From Coprinopsis marcescibilis (taxonomy: Eukaryota; Basidiomycota; Agaricomycetes; Agaricales; Psathyrellaceae), in NCBI GenBank assembly GCA_004369085.1, contig ML210644.1, forward strand, positions 1 through 10,059: a stretch of DNA of 10,059 nt, in the 5' to 3' direction. Both the position numbers and the translations under genes were made by a program. Below are positions 1 through 9,524 of this stretch, in pieces. Each line of letters opens with the position of its first letter. Within the stretch, counting starts at the first letter, position 1. The notes under the pieces were generated by a model. That model was not told the origin of the DNA and ran no database searches. It saw only the letters and a list, made by a program, of their open reading frames with translations.

Positions 1-624
1 AGAATTGGTCCAATATACCCTAGATATTGCCTGGTTCACTGCTGTGACCTTGAGTTAACCGCCGACGGCATTACTTGAGTCCCCACTGACCTTAGATAGT
101 CTCTAAGAATGAAAATGTAGAGTCAAGAGTTTAAAACCAATACAATTGTGATTTATTGTGATTATTGTGACCATTGAGAGTTTAAGACCCCTTTTCGTGT
201 CCAATTGAGTGTTTTAAAGATCATCGAGCGTTTGAGTTGTGTTTAAGCAAGCTTTAGTGTTATTACACAAAGAGTGCTAGTGACTGTACTTTAGCTAAAG
301 GCTACCATTGGTCTTTGCCCTTCCAGGCCTTTATAAACTGTGTTACCCATATAAAAAGCCCATAAAACCCTAAAAACTGTCTGTAACAAGTTATACACTT
401 CACTAAGTGCTAGTTACCTTGTTGAACATTTAGTTCCACTTGGCAACCCCCAAAACAACCCGCAGGAGTCAACTACAAGCACTAGAATATACATATCATT
501 CGTCTAAACCTACAACAAACTTAACTACACCATTTGTCTTTGACACTAGGTGATTTGGTTGGGTTTTTGTTGTTGTGTTGTGTGTTTGGTGTGTTTCTGC
601 TGCTCAGCTGTTAGCATCACATCA
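1..624 (-). mobile_element. Long repeat copy A, probable LTR (5' end at 624)
   Basis: Read on the minus strand from 624, this repeat starts TGATG and runs to the window edge. It matches copy C (9525-10059) over about 524 bp with roughly six substitutions and one 11-bp indel, and copy B (6773 onward) more loosely over its whole visible length. All three copies share a sharp edge at TGATG and then a CA-rich stretch. A TATAAA lies about 290 bp in, and there is no coding frame, which fits the U3 region of an LTR. Its sharp edge cuts into the hAT transposase, so any retroelement body must lie to the left of the window, or this is a solo LTR. The far end and the target-site duplication are not visible. 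A different long non-coding repeat remains possible. Confidence 0.65.
330..335 (-). promoter_or_regulatory. Candidate TATA box in LTR copy A
   Basis: The minus strand reads TATAAA here, followed by a GGCCTGG stretch. The same box sits at the matching place in copy C (9825-9830) and is altered in copy B. If the repeat is an LTR, this would drive transcription leftward, out of the window. It is supported only by motif and by conservation between copies. Confidence 0.35.
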
Positions 625-2761
625 ACGCCCATAGACGTAACACAAGCAGTTGCTGCACCAGCACTCCAATGACCACAAGCTGGACCACATAGTCCACCGG
701 CTCCTCTCAGCCCAAGCTTGAGCCCATCTGGGATGGAAACCACTACAGGTGCAAGGGAAGGACAGAACCATGAAAGTGCGGATGACATTTGGAAGTTCTT
801 TCCAAAAGGTCCTCTGCTGGCACAGTATGAGTGTCTTTTGCAAGTATGTGGGCTCTATTCATGTTTTTTCACTGAACTCATGATATTGATATCTAGACGG
901 CTTGAGGATGCTGGCCTGGAAGCACCCACAATTGGAGACTACAGCTGCAATACTGGAACTTGCACCATGCGTCAGCATTTAATTGCACACCACCAGGACA
1001 AATGGATTCCTGCGTGTCTCAAGATGGGTCTCCCACTGACATTGGTGAAGCCAAAGATTGCCCTGAGGCAATATTGCAAAGTGCATGGGCATGCCAGTTT
1101 GGATCCAGCTGAGAATGTGATATCGCCATTTTCCTCTGAAGCATTTATTGATGCAATAGTTGAGTTCATTGTGGCAGATGACCAGGTGAGTTCTCACAAG
1201 TATCATCATCCCCTTTGTATGACTGAAAATGTCTGGCTTCAAGTCCATCAATGTTGTTGAATCCCCATTCCTATGCTGCATCTTCTGTATTTTGTGTCAG
1301 GATCTCCAAGATTCTGACATTCCTCATTGGACATCAGTGCGTTCCTGCATTGGTAAGATGTATGAAAGTCATCTTGAAGAATTGCAATCGGAATTAAAGG
1401 TATTTAATATTTTTTATGTTTGCCATCATTGGTGTGGTCAACTGTCTATGGATTTCTTACCACAATTTACCACCAACAGAAAACGGTTGGAAAGGTCTCC
1501 TTCACCACTGACATATGGACAGACCCAAATTTAGCCTCATTTATGACTTTAACTGCACACTGGATTGAATTAATCCAGCGTGACACCCCTGAGGGGTTGA
1601 CTACTATTCTGAATCTCCAAGCAGAGCTGGTTGGCTTCTACTCCATGCCTGGTAGGCATTCTGGTGAACATCTAGCGGCTGCATTTCTGCACATGCTTGA
1701 CTGACTTAATATCACATTAAAAGTATGTTATTTTTGCTCAAGTGAATCATATGCATACAGAATTGACTCGACTACCCATGTCCCTTAGATTGGTTTCATC
1801 ACTCTTGACAATGCATCGAATAATGATACAATGATGGACCACCTTGAACTATCATTATCTGAGCATAATATCCCATTTTCAAGCACCAATTCATGTGTTT
1901 GGTATGTTCACAATTATACTCAGAAATTTGAGGCTCACATCTCCCTTCCACACCATTAGATGCTTTCCACATGTCACCAACCTTGCATGTAAAGCCATTG
2001 TCAGTGCTATCACAAACATTGAACTTGCTTCTGTCAACGATGATTGTGTTGATTTGGCCACTGGGGTAGTTGGGACTGGTCCAAGTCATGACATTATAGC
2101 AGCATCTTAGAGCCTTGTACGAGCAGTCAGTTTTGGTTTAATTCACCCATGGGGATGTGTTACTCATTAAAGGCACATTAGATCAGGGTGTTGTCACTTT
2201 GGCAGGCTCGGTTTGCTGCACTTCAACATGCCAAATCACTGAATGACTCACCACTTGAGTTACTCTGTGATGTCTACACATGCTGGTCCTCTATGCTATT
2301 GATGATTGAGCGATTTGTGAAATTGAAAGAGGTGCATCTGCAGCCAATACTATCGTCATTTACAGACACTCATAAATGTGACCTGTACCTTTTACTACCA
2401 TTTAGTTTGTACTTCAGATGATATCCAAGTACAATGACCTTGCGAAATACAAGCTCACCAACAATGAATGGAAGTGCCTAAATGACTACATTTCTATTCT
2501 ACAAGTATGTTGACTCTTCTATTTGGTTCCGTGTTCATTAGCTCACACCCAATCAGGTTCCGCATACTTGTCAGCAAAAGCTTTCAGGCGAGAGGACACC
2601 AACCCTGCATCAAGCATTACCTTTGTTCTATCAAATGATTTTGTGGTGGAAGCAATACAAACACACCTTCCCTGACCTTTGAAATGTCTTAGATGCAAAA
2701 ATATCAAAGCTCAAGGACTACTTACATGACATGGAAACTGTTCCAGCATATGCATTAGCAA
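625..2761 (+). pseudogene. hAT family transposase, decayed and truncated at both ends
   Basis: The order of conserved pieces is that of a fungal hAT transposase. A degenerate BED-like zinc finger lies at about 785-1000 (DDIWKFF, then TMRQHLIAHH). FIVADDQ is spliced to SINVVE, and then come FTTDIWTD (first catalytic Asp), LDNASNNDTMM (second Asp), CFPHVTNLACKA, CWSSMLLMIER and ETVPAYALAM. Probable introns are 1186-1243, 1400-1479, 1723-1788, 1902-1959, 2126-2205, about 2367-2418 and 2505-2556; most have GT-AG ends and keep the frame. The 5' end is cut by repeat A and only a Pro/Ser-rich leader remains. The C-terminal part, with the third acidic residue and the dimerisation domain, is missing because a copia element starts at 2762. 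In-frame stops lie at 670, 1702, 2680 and across the 1902-1959 splice junction (all TGA) and at 2108 (TAG). The family assignment is strong; exact exon edges are inferred by eye. Confidence 0.88.
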
Positions 2762-2837
2762 TGGGTACGCCCATGGCCCATATCTCAACCCTTGATTGAT
2801 TTTGACATAAGTGTAGTCAATCATTCTAAGTTCAACA
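2762..2837 (-). repeat. Putative 3' LTR of the copia element (76 bp)
   Basis: On the minus strand the stretch begins TGTTGAA directly after a polypurine tract and ends TACCCA, so it has the TG...CA ends of an LTR. Its far edge meets the hAT reading frame at the ALAM residues. At 76 bp it is very short for a copia LTR and may be internally deleted. The matching 5' LTR is not in the window, so the length cannot be confirmed. Confidence 0.5.
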
Positions 2838-2846
2838 CTCCCCCTT
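2838..2846 (-). promoter_or_regulatory. Polypurine tract of the copia element
   Basis: The minus strand reads AAGGGGGAG, immediately followed by TGTTGAA. It lies about 25 bp beyond the pol stop codon. This is the expected place and composition for the plus-strand primer site of an LTR retrotransposon, and it fixes the start of the 3' LTR at 2837. Confidence 0.7.
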
Positions 2847-2869
2847 GCGTGGTTGCTGGTGTAGGCAAT

Positions 2870-5466
2870 CTAAGTATTCTTAGAAGAGTAGATAACTAGA
2901 CCAATCTTCTGGCAAAAATGCTCAAACTTCACCCAACCTAAGGCTTTGGTGAACATGTCTGCAGGGTTGTCATTGCCTGGAGTGAACAACACTTCAATAT
3001 TACCATTCTCCACACATTCATGGATGTAGTGGTAGTGAACATCAATATGCTTGATTTTCTTTTCTTGGATAGTGTTCGAAGCATTGAATATTGCTCCTTG
3101 GTTATCAGGGCAAACTGGAACAGTGGGCAGATTTATGCCTAATTCACTGAATAGATTTTTAATCCACATGACCTGCTTTGATAATTCAGCAAGGGCCATG
3201 TACTCTGCTTCAGTGCTGGATTGGGCAACAGTTTTCTGTGTGTGCGATCACCATGATATGGCACATCCAGCTAGCATTACAACGTTGCCAGTGATAGATC
3301 TTTGGCATAGTCAGAGTCAGTGTAGCCAATGAGACCTTCTCCTTCTGTTCCATCATAGATCATAGCATAATTCTTTGTTCCCAAAAGGTACTTAAAGATA
3401 TACATTTCACGATCAAGATGTTCTTGCAAGGGATTCCCAGAGAACTGTGCCAGTTTTGTAACGACATAGCATATGTCAGGACATGTTCCCAACATGAGGT
3501 ATAGGAGGGATCCAATGACGGACTGAAACTTTGATCTGAGTTTGGGATTAACCAGCGCAGTATTGGCAAGCAGTTTATACCCTTCAACCATAGGGGTTCA
3601 AGCAGGCTTGGCATTTTCCATGCCAAATCTAGTGACAATCTTGTCAAGATAAGCTTGTTGATCAAGATGTACTTTGCCGTTTGCAATTTTAATCTGCATC
3701 CTTAGAAACTCTGTTGGGTTTCCAAGGTCTTGGCATTCCCATTTGGTCATAAACTCAGTCTTCATCCTCAGCATCAGATTACGATTCCGGCTGAAGAAGA
3801 TAATATCATCTACATATGCAACAAGGACAACAATGCCATCCTTATTATGGCAGATGAAGATGCCTGTGTTGGCGTTGAGGCAATGAAATCCCAATATTAT
3901 AATGGATTTAACAAGTTCTTTCCACCAGGCTAAGGCAGCTTGCTTCAATCCATAAAGGGCTTCATGAAGGTGCAGGACTTTGCCTTCTTTGCCCTTGACT
4001 TTAAAGCCTTCAGGTTGTTCCATATAGATTTCTTTGTCTAATGGACCATAGAGGAATGCATTCTTAACATCCAGTGCAGTTGAGTGCCATCCTTCTAAAG
4101 AAGACAAGGCAAGTGTGAGTCAAATGCTCTCAAATCTGACAACTGGTAAGAGGATTTTGTTATTGTCTAATCCCTCTATTTGGAAGAAACCCTTGGCTAC
4201 AAGTCAAGCCCTTTTATGGCCATCAGTCTTTTTATCAAAGACCCAATGACACTTGATGGTCTCCCTTCCTTTCAGAAGGTCTACAAGACTATAGACCTGG
4301 CATTTCTCTAGAGCGCTAAGCTCTTCTAGGCATACCTTTGTCCATTCCTGCTTCTGAGCTTCTGGCATTCTCAGAATATTGTGATATGTCCACTCCTGTG
4401 GTTCCGCATTTAGATGTTCGTTTGCGTCGACTGCTTTGGCAAGCAAGTAATCACATAATTCAACTCCCCCTTCACAGGATGATTTGGTTAGCCATGCATC
4501 CTCCATCATATCTACTGCAGATGCATGAGTGCTATAATCAGCACATTTGGAATCCAAGTTGTGTCTGGGATTTTGCAACTTGGTTGCCAAGCAACCCTTC
4601 TGGGAGCTACCCTCAGTATTGCTGACAATTTTCTTCCATGCTGTCTCACAATCTGTTTTCTGGAGAATAACTCCAGGGCATTCATCGCCATAGATATTGC
4701 CAGGACAGGCAGGCTGTATCCTAATTCAATCAGAGCAAAGTCTCCCAGGTTGCTGAGCATCCTGGGGTTGCTCATCCTCTTGTGGTACAATAGGAGGTTC
4801 CAGTGGTGGATTAGGCACATCATCCTCATTACTGCTATCTGAAGCATTTGATGGTTCTGGATGATGTCCTTGATTAAAGGGTTTAGGAGCAGGTGGTTGA
4901 TCATCATCATCATCAAGCCACACGTCCGGTGCAGGTGATTCAGAGCCGCTACTACCATTTGGCTTATCATCGTCATCAGATGAATTATTGTCAATGTGAG
5001 TGAAGTGTCCTGGCTCAGCATTTGACTGTTTTGGAAACATTTTCTCATTGAAAATGGCTTTTGTAGCCAGATGAATTTGATTGTTTGTTAAGCACATAAA
5101 TTTAAAGCCTTTAACGCCAGTCTGATAGCCAATAAGGCACATCAATTCTGATTTAGGTGATAGCTTATTTTTGTGCTGTTCAGGGGTTAAGTGCACCCAA
5201 GCACCACAACCAAAAACATGAAGATGTGAGATGTCAGGAACTTCCTTATTTAGAATCTCATATGGTGTTTGCCATTTAGGTTCTGTTTGGCATCCAAAAT
5301 ATGGCCGTATTTTCAGTTTGATCTTGGCAGTATGCTGCCGGATATGGAAATGCCATCTTATCTCTTCCATCATTTTAGATTCTCTTTTCCTCCCATGATA
5401 TTGGCAAGATTCCTGCATGATACAACATATAATATATATTTTTCAATGTTTGATTGACCTGTTCCT
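2870..5466 (-). pseudogene. copia pol polyprotein fragment (integrase end, RT, RNase H)
   Basis: Integrase: a VNQTLKN piece at about 5450, then TPYEIL, VFGCGAWVHL and a CLIGYQTG box near 5120-5270. An Asp/Ser/Pro-rich linker follows (about 4980-4740). RT: the entry block ends in WVFDKK; LVAKGF, ALDVKNAFLYG (first Asp), EALYGLKQA and the catalytic YVDD at 3816-3805 follow. RNase H: GYTDSDYAKD, SSTEAEYMAL, PDNQGAI and KHIDVHYHYI. The end is at ADMFTKALG and a stop at 2870. From 5418 to 3277 one frame is kept for about 2.1 kb and is broken only by TGA codons at 4728-4726, 4206-4204, 4122-4120 and 3600-3598. A frameshift with loss of about ten residues follows near 3278, where most copia RNase H domains have a KSTSGY-like segment, and another TGA lies at 3250-3248. 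Frameshifts also disturb the integrase piece near 5340-5410. The active-site residues remain, but no functional product is possible. Confidence 0.92.
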
Positions 5467-5483
5467 AGCTCTGAGCCCCCATC

Positions 5484-6772
5484 ATGCCCAAATCCAACTC
5501 AGGCTCTGACTCTGAATTGTCTCGCAATGCTTGTGACAGGCAACAACAACTTCAGCTCTGTCAGAGGCTTATCCTTGCAGCATCATTCCTCATCAATGTC
5601 ATCTCTCTTGCTACCCAGCTTTATTTATCTCCAAACTATTGGAAGCAGCCCTACCACACATCAAAGCTTTCAGGAGAAGAGTGGGTTGACGAGCTAATCC
5701 ATGGACATCCAGACTGGATTTGGACGGAACTTGGAATGCATCTTCATGTATTCCTTCTCTTTGTGCCAAGCTACAGGTATCCTGCAGGATCTCTGATTCA
5801 CAAAATGGTGTGTCAGTAAAGGAGCAGGCTGCTATCTTCCTTTACATGTGTGTGACAGGTTTATCTGTGTGGCATGTAGGTGAGAGATTTCAAAGATCCA
5901 ATGAAACAGTTTCAAGGCAAGTACTATTTCCCTTTGTACAAGAGATATTAATTAATCTCATTTATTGTCAGATATTTCCATCGAATCCTTGAGGCTGTCT
6001 CATCTGGTACCTTCTACAACAAATATGTCCAGCTAACCAAGGCTACAATCCCATCCCCCAGTTCATTTCTTCCTCACCAAAATTCTTTCTGTTTTTCCAA
6101 CATGCTCTTGGTGCTATGGATGGGACCCACATCAACTGCTGCCCATCGTCAGCAGAATGTGCAGCAGCTTGAAATCATAAAGGAGGGGTCACACAGAACT
6201 GCTTAGCATGTGTCTTGTTTGCCATGCGCTTTCTATACATCCTCAGTGGTTGGGAAGGTTCAACAGCAGATGCAACTATGTATGCTCACTCTCAGAACAT
6301 TGATTTCTACATTCCAGCTGGGAAAGTCTACTTAGCTGATGTGGGATTTGGTATCTGTGATGCCTTACTTGTCCCGTACTGTGGTGTACAACATCATTTG
6401 GTGGAATGGGGTCACCCAAATCAACGGTGTGTATTTTGCTGAAATAAGTGCCCATACATGCTGAAATGGACTGTTTAAATCTCTAGGCCCGCCAACAAGG
6501 AGGAGATCTATAATCTTTGCCATGCGTCTGCCAGAAATGTTGTTGAACAGGTGTTTGGAGTGTTGAAGAGGAAATGGAGGATCCTAACCCAATCTCCAGA
6601 ATTTAATATGACAATTCAGGTTCAGGTTCCTCCAGCATTATGTGCAATCCACAACTTTATTCTGGACCATGACCCTTCTGACCTTGAGTACTATCTTCAA
6701 AACACTCCAGACGACCCTGACCCAAATCCAGGTACCTTCCGCCAGGATTTAAATGGTTCTCTGTCTGCACAG
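5484..6772 (+). pseudogene. PIF/Harbinger transposase (DDE_Tnp_4 type), main part
   Basis: This is a DDE transposase of the PIF/Harbinger superfamily. Upstream is a helix-turn-helix-like region (HTSKLSGEEWVDELIHGHP, IFLYMCVTGLS, GERFQRSNETVSR). The catalytic core follows: ALGAMDGTHINCC (Asp at 6119-6121), LADVGFG (Asp at 6338-6340) and ARNVVEQVFGVLKRKWRIL (Glu at 6545-6547), so all three acidic residues are kept. There are two introns: 5917-5971 with GC-AG ends, and 6427-6486 with GT-AG ends. The ATG at 5484 is the likely start but is not proven. Defects are a frameshift near 5745-5765, another near 6060-6075, and TGA at 6170-6172 in a place where the family has Arg (AAARN context). The frame ends at the TGA supplied by repeat B at 6773. 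The C-terminus resumes at 8406. Confidence 0.9.
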
Positions 6773-8399
6773 TGATGCAATGCTAACAGTGGAGCAGCAG
6801 AAACACACCAAACACACAACACAACAACAAAAACTCAACCAAATCACCTAATGTCAAAGGCAAACGGTGTAGTTAAGTTTGGCCTAGGTTTAGACAAATG
6901 ATATGTAGGTTCTAGTGCTTGTAGTTGGCTCCTGCATGTTGTTTTGGGGGTTGCCAAGTGGAACTAAATGTTTGATGAGGTAACTAGCACTTAGTGAAGC
7001 GTATGACTGTTTATAATGGTTCTTAGGTTTCTTTTTAATGGTTTTATGGGTTTGTTATAGGGGTAACATGGTTTTATAGAGGCCTGGAAGGGCAAAGACC
7101 AATGGTAGCCTTTAGCTAAAGTACAGTCACTAGCACACTTTGTGTGGTAACACTAAAGCTTGCTTAAAACACTCCAAAATGTTTGACAATCTTTAAAACA
7201 CACAATAGGACTTGGTAGTTGTCTTAAACTCTCAAAAGGCCACGATAATCACAATAAAATCACAACTGTATTGTTTTAACTCTCAACTCTACGTTTCTTT
7301 GCTCTTAGAGACTATCTAAGGTCAGTGGGGACTCAAGTAACGCTGTCAGCAGTTAACTCAAGGTCATAGCAGTGAACCAGGCAATATCTAGCATATATTG
7401 GACCAACTCTACCTAGCTTTTATACATGAATGGTGTTTGGCTAAGCGGAGGTCTACAATCAAATAAATACAAACAAATTTTATGATACCAGACAAGCTAC
7501 AAGTCTAAACAAAATAGAAAAGGAAAGAGATCAGACAAAAGGGGAACCGTATCATGGGTTCAGGCGCCAAGTTGAAATGACATGTGTGGGTATAAGTTCA
7601 ATGCTGATGAGAAAGTTGAATATTCCTGTTGGGAGTTAAGTCCTGTATGGCACCAGTTGATGGCTTTTGTCTAATCCTCCGAGTCTAGATTGTAGTATAG
7701 ACGAGGTGATTGGCTATTGAGTGTTTAGACTTGGTCTAGATGGTACACAGCAGTGCTTGACAAGAATTATGAGTTGATCTAAGTCTTGACTTAGTCATCC
7801 GCAGTTTAGGCACATGTCCAGTTTGTTATCTTATCTCGGCAAATCCTTGCTTTCTTCATCATCTTTCTGTGGTCCCATGGTAGGGTAACTTGTGCTTGTA
7901 TTGATTTAGCAATGTGCATCGATTCTTGTAAGTCCTTTTGACTATACACTCCAGGCGCTTATACTCAGCATTTGCTGAGTTAGCGTGCAGGTCTGGGGTT
8001 CAAGTCCTGGCTAGTACATTTCATTTTACAAGAAATACCGTTGTTCATTCTGAGTATTGAGTTATGTCATGGCACTAGCGGATGTATTATACACGTCCAT
8101 GTAATAGTAACTCTTGTGCTAAATCACTATTATCAATGTTGGTTTTGAATTCAGAGTGCATAACCTCAACTTGTATGGATGACAATGATCAATGATAGTT
8201 CTCTTACTATATTTCTTCATTCTGGTGGTGTTAGTTGATGACCTCTGTTCTAAGTCTCAACCCTTGGTGCCCATTTGTACTGGGGTAGTGGCATTTGTTT
8301 AGAATATACCTGTCGTGGTTTATACAACAAGTTTTGCATTTTTGAGCTAAGTACAACTTGTAAAATACACTTTATGCAATTTTTAGGGGTCCCCACATA
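6773..8399 (+). mobile_element. Long repeat copy B, probable solo LTR inside the Harbinger transposase
   Basis: The copy starts TGATGCAATGC exactly where the transposase frame is cut. It matches copies A and C with many substitutions and small indels, up to about 7409, which is as far as A can be followed. The end is inferred from where the transposase C-terminus resumes (8405). Flanking CACAG (6768-6772) and TACAG (8400-8404) could be a 5-bp target duplication with one mismatch. A GGGGTCCCCACA stretch ending at 8397 would suit an LTR end. An exact CACAG at 7746-7750 is a rival end point, and then 7751-8404 would be something else. The 1.6 kb holds no coding frame and no retroviral genes, hence the solo-LTR reading. 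The left edge is firm; the right edge is not. Confidence 0.6.
7951..8011 (+). other. tRNA-like patch with B-box and perfect hairpin
   Basis: GGTTCAAGTCC at about 7997-8007 fits the consensus of the internal RNA polymerase III B box. About 35 bp upstream, TACTCAGCATTTG resembles an A box lacking one G. The stretch 7963-7980 is a perfect 7-bp hairpin (ACTCAGC, loop ATTT, GCTGAGT). A full cloverleaf does not form: the T stem is mismatched and I found no acceptor stem. It may be a relic of a tRNA-derived SINE within the repeat, or chance. Confidence 0.3.
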
Positions 8400-8405
8400 T
8401 ACAGG

Positions 8406-8528
8406 GCACATCAACGTGCAGTTGGACAAGCTGAAAAACAACATGCAACATTAGCACGAGACCAGATTGCACAGGACATGTGGGACCAATATCAAGTTCT
8501 AGCCTCACTAGGTCAGATTTATGAGTAA
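8406..8528 (+). pseudogene. C-terminal end of the PIF/Harbinger transposase, displaced by LTR B
   Basis: This short open stretch encodes AHQRAVGQAEKQHATLARDQ, then IAQDMWDQYQ, and stops at 8526-8528. An ending of the form 'ARD.IA..MW..Y' close to the stop is, as I recall, usual at the C-terminus of basidiomycete PIF/Harbinger transposases, and the main gene at 6772 lacks it. The joined halves would be out of frame by one base, so there is either a small indel, a different duplication boundary or a splice site (an AG lies at 8403-8404). It faces the SANT-like gene that ends 109 bp further on. The short length keeps this from being certain. Confidence 0.68.
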
Positions 8529-8637
8529 ATATGTACTATTAGGCACCTATCAAATGTACTGTAGTGTAAAGCGAATGGTGTAGTAATTAAATGAATGTGT
8601 ATATGGGTGTAAACAAGTGGTGTTGTCAGGAGAGAGC

Positions 8638-9524
8638 TCAGAGGAGCTGCACAGTGAGCCACTGCCTTTGCAGCTCAGGATTGTCAGTGAACAACAGATA
8701 TGCTTTGCATGCAGTCTTGTCACAGTGAAAAAGATCAATTGCTTGAATGAGCTGATCCAAGTCCATCCATGGTTTGTTTTTCTGAACTGCTTGAATGGCA
8801 TTCATGCAGAGACAAGGGGTTGGATTGACAGCATTGGGCGCAGGAGCAAATGCAGCTGCAACTGCTTGACCAAATTGCAAGACTGAGTTTGCCATGTCCT
8901 GGAGTGCTGATGCTGCATATGAGGTGCGGGGACATTTTGATGCAGGGGTAGGTGCTGCAGGTTTGTGTTCACGCTTGCGGAAAATTGGTTGAGCAGGCAT
9001 TTCCTAAATGGAATTTGGTCAGCGAAATACTCACAGAAAAATCAGAAGCATACTTGATCATCTTTGCCATCACTCCCATTGCTCAATTGAGAAGCATTCT
9101 CTGTATCTTGAGACCTGACATCTTCAAGCGCAGGTGCATCTGCTTGCAAAATTGATACTGCTGAGTTTGTTGGGTAAAAAACATTGGCTCCCATAACAGT
9201 GGAAGGAATGAGTTGGGTGACATGGGAGAGATGAACCCATCCTTTGTTGCAGAACCTGCTAGCCTCAGGATGTTTTGCCACATAGTCGTCCCAAGACGAT
9301 GCTGTCTTTGGAGTGATGGAAGCACCCGTTTTGTCATCCCAGGTCCATCCAGAGACCTTCTTGATGGCCTCAACAACACAATAGGTTTTTCAAAGCTTAA
9401 CAATAATTAGTGTGACAGAAAATGATGGAACATGAATTATGCACCCCACCCTACTTGTTCTGACAGCTCTTGGGTGTCTTCACTGCCCCTTTCTTGAGTA
9501 GAGGGGCAATCTCCTGTGCAGCAC
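8638..9524 (-). pseudogene. Myb/SANT-like DNA-binding protein of the Harbinger element, N-terminus lost
   Basis: On the minus strand, 9524-9454 encodes IAPLLKKGAVKTPKSCQNK, which matches the later helices of the fungal Myb/SANT-like domain. The next base triplet is TAG, where the family has Trp. After a spacer or intron (9454 to about 9405), SGWTWDDKTGAS, SSWDDYVAKHPEASRF and NKGWVHL follow, then an acidic Ser-rich linker to 9054. A clear intron at 9053-9004 (GTATGC donor, CTGAC branch site, TTTAG acceptor) keeps the frame. The last exon, 9003-8638, has a basic RKREHK patch, an Ala-rich region and a helical C-terminus. A run of five A near 9390 puts the second block out of frame. In PIF/Harbinger elements this protein binds the element ends and helps bring in the transposase; that role is family knowledge. 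Repeat C removes the first helix and start codon. Confidence 0.78.

Larger units (their letters stand above)
2762..5466 (-). mobile_element. Ty1/copia retrotransposon, 5'-truncated, inserted in hAT
   Basis: The order on the minus strand is integrase end, linker, reverse transcriptase, RNase H, polypurine tract and LTR. Integrase before reverse transcriptase is the copia order, not the gypsy one. Gag, protease, the zinc-binding and catalytic part of integrase, and the 5' LTR are absent. The truncation point lies at about 5466-5484, where the PIF/Harbinger transposase begins, so the missing part was probably displaced by that insertion rather than lost by aborted reverse transcription. Confidence 0.85.
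5484..9524. mobile_element. PIF/Harbinger two-gene element, interrupted by LTR B and cut by LTR C
   Basis: The transposase (plus strand, 5484-6772 and 8406-8528) and the Myb/SANT-like gene (minus strand, 9524-8638) are convergent, with stop codons 109 bp apart once copy B is set aside. PIF/Harbinger elements are known to carry just these two genes. The left end should lie near 5466-5484, next to the copia integrase, but I could not recognise terminal inverted repeats or the usual 3-bp target duplication there. The right end has been displaced by repeat C and is outside the window. Confidence 0.75.

Noticed and set aside
546..843. Minus-strand open frames at 546-788 and 622-843
   Set aside because: They cross the join between repeat A and hAT and lie antisense to the hAT leader and zinc finger. 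They show no family motif.
4512..5048. Minus-strand open frame of 178 residues overlapping the copia linker
   Set aside because: It is Met/His/Leu-rich and a frame-shifted reading of the Asp/Ser-rich linker. The copia frame continues through the same region.
7951..8015. A functional tRNA gene
   Set aside because: The T stem is mismatched and no acceptor stem pairs, so only a relic can be proposed.
8250..8444. Minus-strand open frame of 64 residues
   Set aside because: It spans the join between copy B and the transposase C-terminus and has no recognisable domain.
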